From Microcaldota archaeon (GTDB lineage: Archaea; Micrarchaeota; Micrarchaeia; Anstonellales; Anstonellaceae): a stretch of 13,397 bases of DNA. Where the stretch lies: NCBI GenBank assembly GCA_023248665.1, contig JAHFEC010000014.1:1-13397 (forward strand), written 5' to 3'. The notes under the pieces were generated by a model. The model was not told where the DNA came from. It was given only the letters and a program-made list of their open reading frames with translations, and ran no database searches. How positions within the stretch are numbered: the first letter of the stretch is position 1; every line of letters starts with the position of its first letter. Position numbers and translations under genes: made by a program. Of the stretch, positions 12,480-13,397 are shown in pieces.

Positions 12480-13397
12480 TCAATCCGCCCACGGCGGAGC
12501 ATCCGACGATTTCTTCTGCCCTGACGACGCGGCTCCCTTCGCCCACGGCGGCGCCTCTGGCGATTTCTTCTCCTCCGCTCCCGTCTGCGCTTCTTTCTTG
12601 TCCGTTCCATCCGATGCCGGGGGGTTCCGGGGGTTTTTTGCGATATCAAACTGTGCGAGCGCGTTTTCTTTGCTTTCTTTCGGCTTCTGTTCTGCGGGAG
12701 CAGAAGAAGCCGCCCCGCTTGCGGGCGCGGCCGATTGCTCCGATTTTTGGGCCGTCGCGGGGCTCGTTCGGGCATCCGGCGATTGCGGGACCGTATCCGT
12801 GTCCGGCCGAACGTCTCGTTTCATCTCTGGCATGGCCGGCTTGGCGGGCGCGGGCTCAATCCCCGGCCCTCTATACGAAGCGGCAGCCCAGTTGCGCCCG
12901 CCGCCCATCATTGCCGCATGCTTCGGCCTGCTTCTGTGCGAAAATAGGGCGAATGCGGCAATGGCCAGCGCCACGAGCACCACCGCAAGTGGCAGCAACA
13001 CTCCGCCAACGGTTTGCCCTTCATTCTGGCCCGCCTGCGCATTCTGGCCTCCCAGCGGCCCGGAGCCGGGCCCCAGCCAAGAGCCCGTCTGTTGCGCCGC
13101 GATGCCCTTCTCCTGCACATCCGGCGTGATATTCGAGAGGTTTTTCTGCGCTGCGCCGGTCTGCGCCACGCCTTCGGTTTGCGCCGAGTCCGGGATCCCG
13201 TTCGCATACGCTTCGGTCCGGTTGTCTTGCGGGGCGTTCATATCCGGTGCCGGGCTTGTCTGCAAGCTCCCGGGCGTCAGGAGAAGCACCATCATGCCGC
13301 TCTCGTTGGAGGACGAGATGCACAATTGGTTCTTCTGCGCCTCGACTTTCATGGGCGCCCCCGCCTCGAGAGTAAACGAATATGCCAGGCGCCCGTC
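12480..13397 (-). CDS. Single-TM protein with low-complexity tail and APPWA motifs (5' end outside window)
   Basis: No family is recognised. The frame stays open from the ATG at 13352 to the window edge, and the upstream residues (RLAYSFTLEAGAP) continue smoothly into MKVEAQKNQL, so this ATG is probably internal and a beta-rich, likely extracellular, domain lies outside. Numbering from that Met, residues 30-115 are Gln/Ala/Gly-rich, 116-137 form one strong membrane helix (GVLLPLAVVLVALAIAAFAL), and the basic HRSRPKH that follows indicates N-out, C-in. The cytoplasmic tail (about 150 residues) is Pro/Ala/Ser/Lys-rich and presumably disordered; it ends with two copies of KKSxxAPPWA (262-271, 280-289). 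It converges on the second ftsZ. A surface-attached protein with a cytoplasmic docking tail is a reasonable reading, but the function is unknown. Confidence 0.8.
   Translation of the reverse strand, partial: DGRLAYSFTLEAGAPMKVEAQKNQLCISSSNESGMMVLLLTPGSLQTSPAPDMNAPQDNRTEAYANGIPDSAQTEGVAQTGAAQKNLSNITPDVQEKGIAAQQTGSWLGPGSGPLGGQNAQAGQNEGQTVGGVLLPLAVVLVALAIAAFALFSHRSRPKHAAMMGGGRNWAAASYRGPGIEPAPAKPAMPEMKRDVRPDTDTVPQSPDARTSPATAQKSEQSAAPASGAASSAPAEQKPKESKENALAQFDIAKNPRNPPASDGTDKKEAQTGAEEKKSPEAPPWAKGAASSGQKKSSDAPPWAD

Noticed and set aside
1..13397. CRISPR array, tRNA, rRNA or insertion sequence
   Set aside because: No regularly spaced repeats, cloverleaf-like sequence, rRNA core motifs or transposase-like reading frames were seen by eye. 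A tRNAscan or IS search would be decisive.

Overview
The window is GC-rich archaeal chromosome. The evidence is a Pelota release-factor paralogue, an ABCE1 ribosome-recycling ATPase with its two iron-sulfur clusters, two FtsZ genes whose motifs match archaeal FtsZ, and A/T-rich TATA-like boxes with short or absent leaders in front of several genes. A DPANN lineage (Micrarchaeota or Diapherotrites-like) would fit the very large orphan multidomain protein and the compact layout. That placement is a guess, because there is no rRNA here and no search could be run.

Layout. Positions 1-659 (+) hold the end of an AlkD-type DNA glycosylase gene whose start lies outside the window. It converges on and overlaps by 8 nt the Pelota gene (652-1704, -). 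Pelota is divergent from the ABCE1 gene (1809-3569, +). Pelota and ABCE1 act together in ribosome rescue and splitting, so this pair shares both a promoter region and a task. A short convergent gap with a perfect palindrome and two tandem T-rich repeats follows. Then comes a minus-strand two-gene operon: a 1614-residue protein (4276-9120) and, one nucleotide after it, an unrecognised 218-residue protein (3618-4274).

The 1614-residue protein is the most unusual item. It has a helical N-terminal part with a glycine/methionine-rich hydrophobic patch, a histidine-kinase-like core with H-, N-, G1- and G2-boxes, TPR-like helices, and a C-terminal protein-kinase-like fold that keeps the Lys, D-x4-N and DFG-like residues. 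A 33-residue segment occurs twice, once before the histidine-kinase part and once before the TPR/kinase part, with 22 of 33 residues identical.

The operon is divergent from a cell-division region. The first ftsZ (9374-10441, +) is followed by a terminator, an A/T-rich toxin-antitoxin pair (10577-11073) with an inverted repeat in its promoter, a terminator, and a second ftsZ (11287-12393). Both FtsZ proteins carry motifs I associate with the archaeal FtsZ2 group, so this looks like a duplication within FtsZ2 and not the usual FtsZ1+FtsZ2 set. A convergent gene (12480 to beyond the right edge, -) encodes a one-TM protein with a low-complexity tail ending in two APPWA motifs. No tRNA, rRNA, CRISPR array or insertion sequence was seen.
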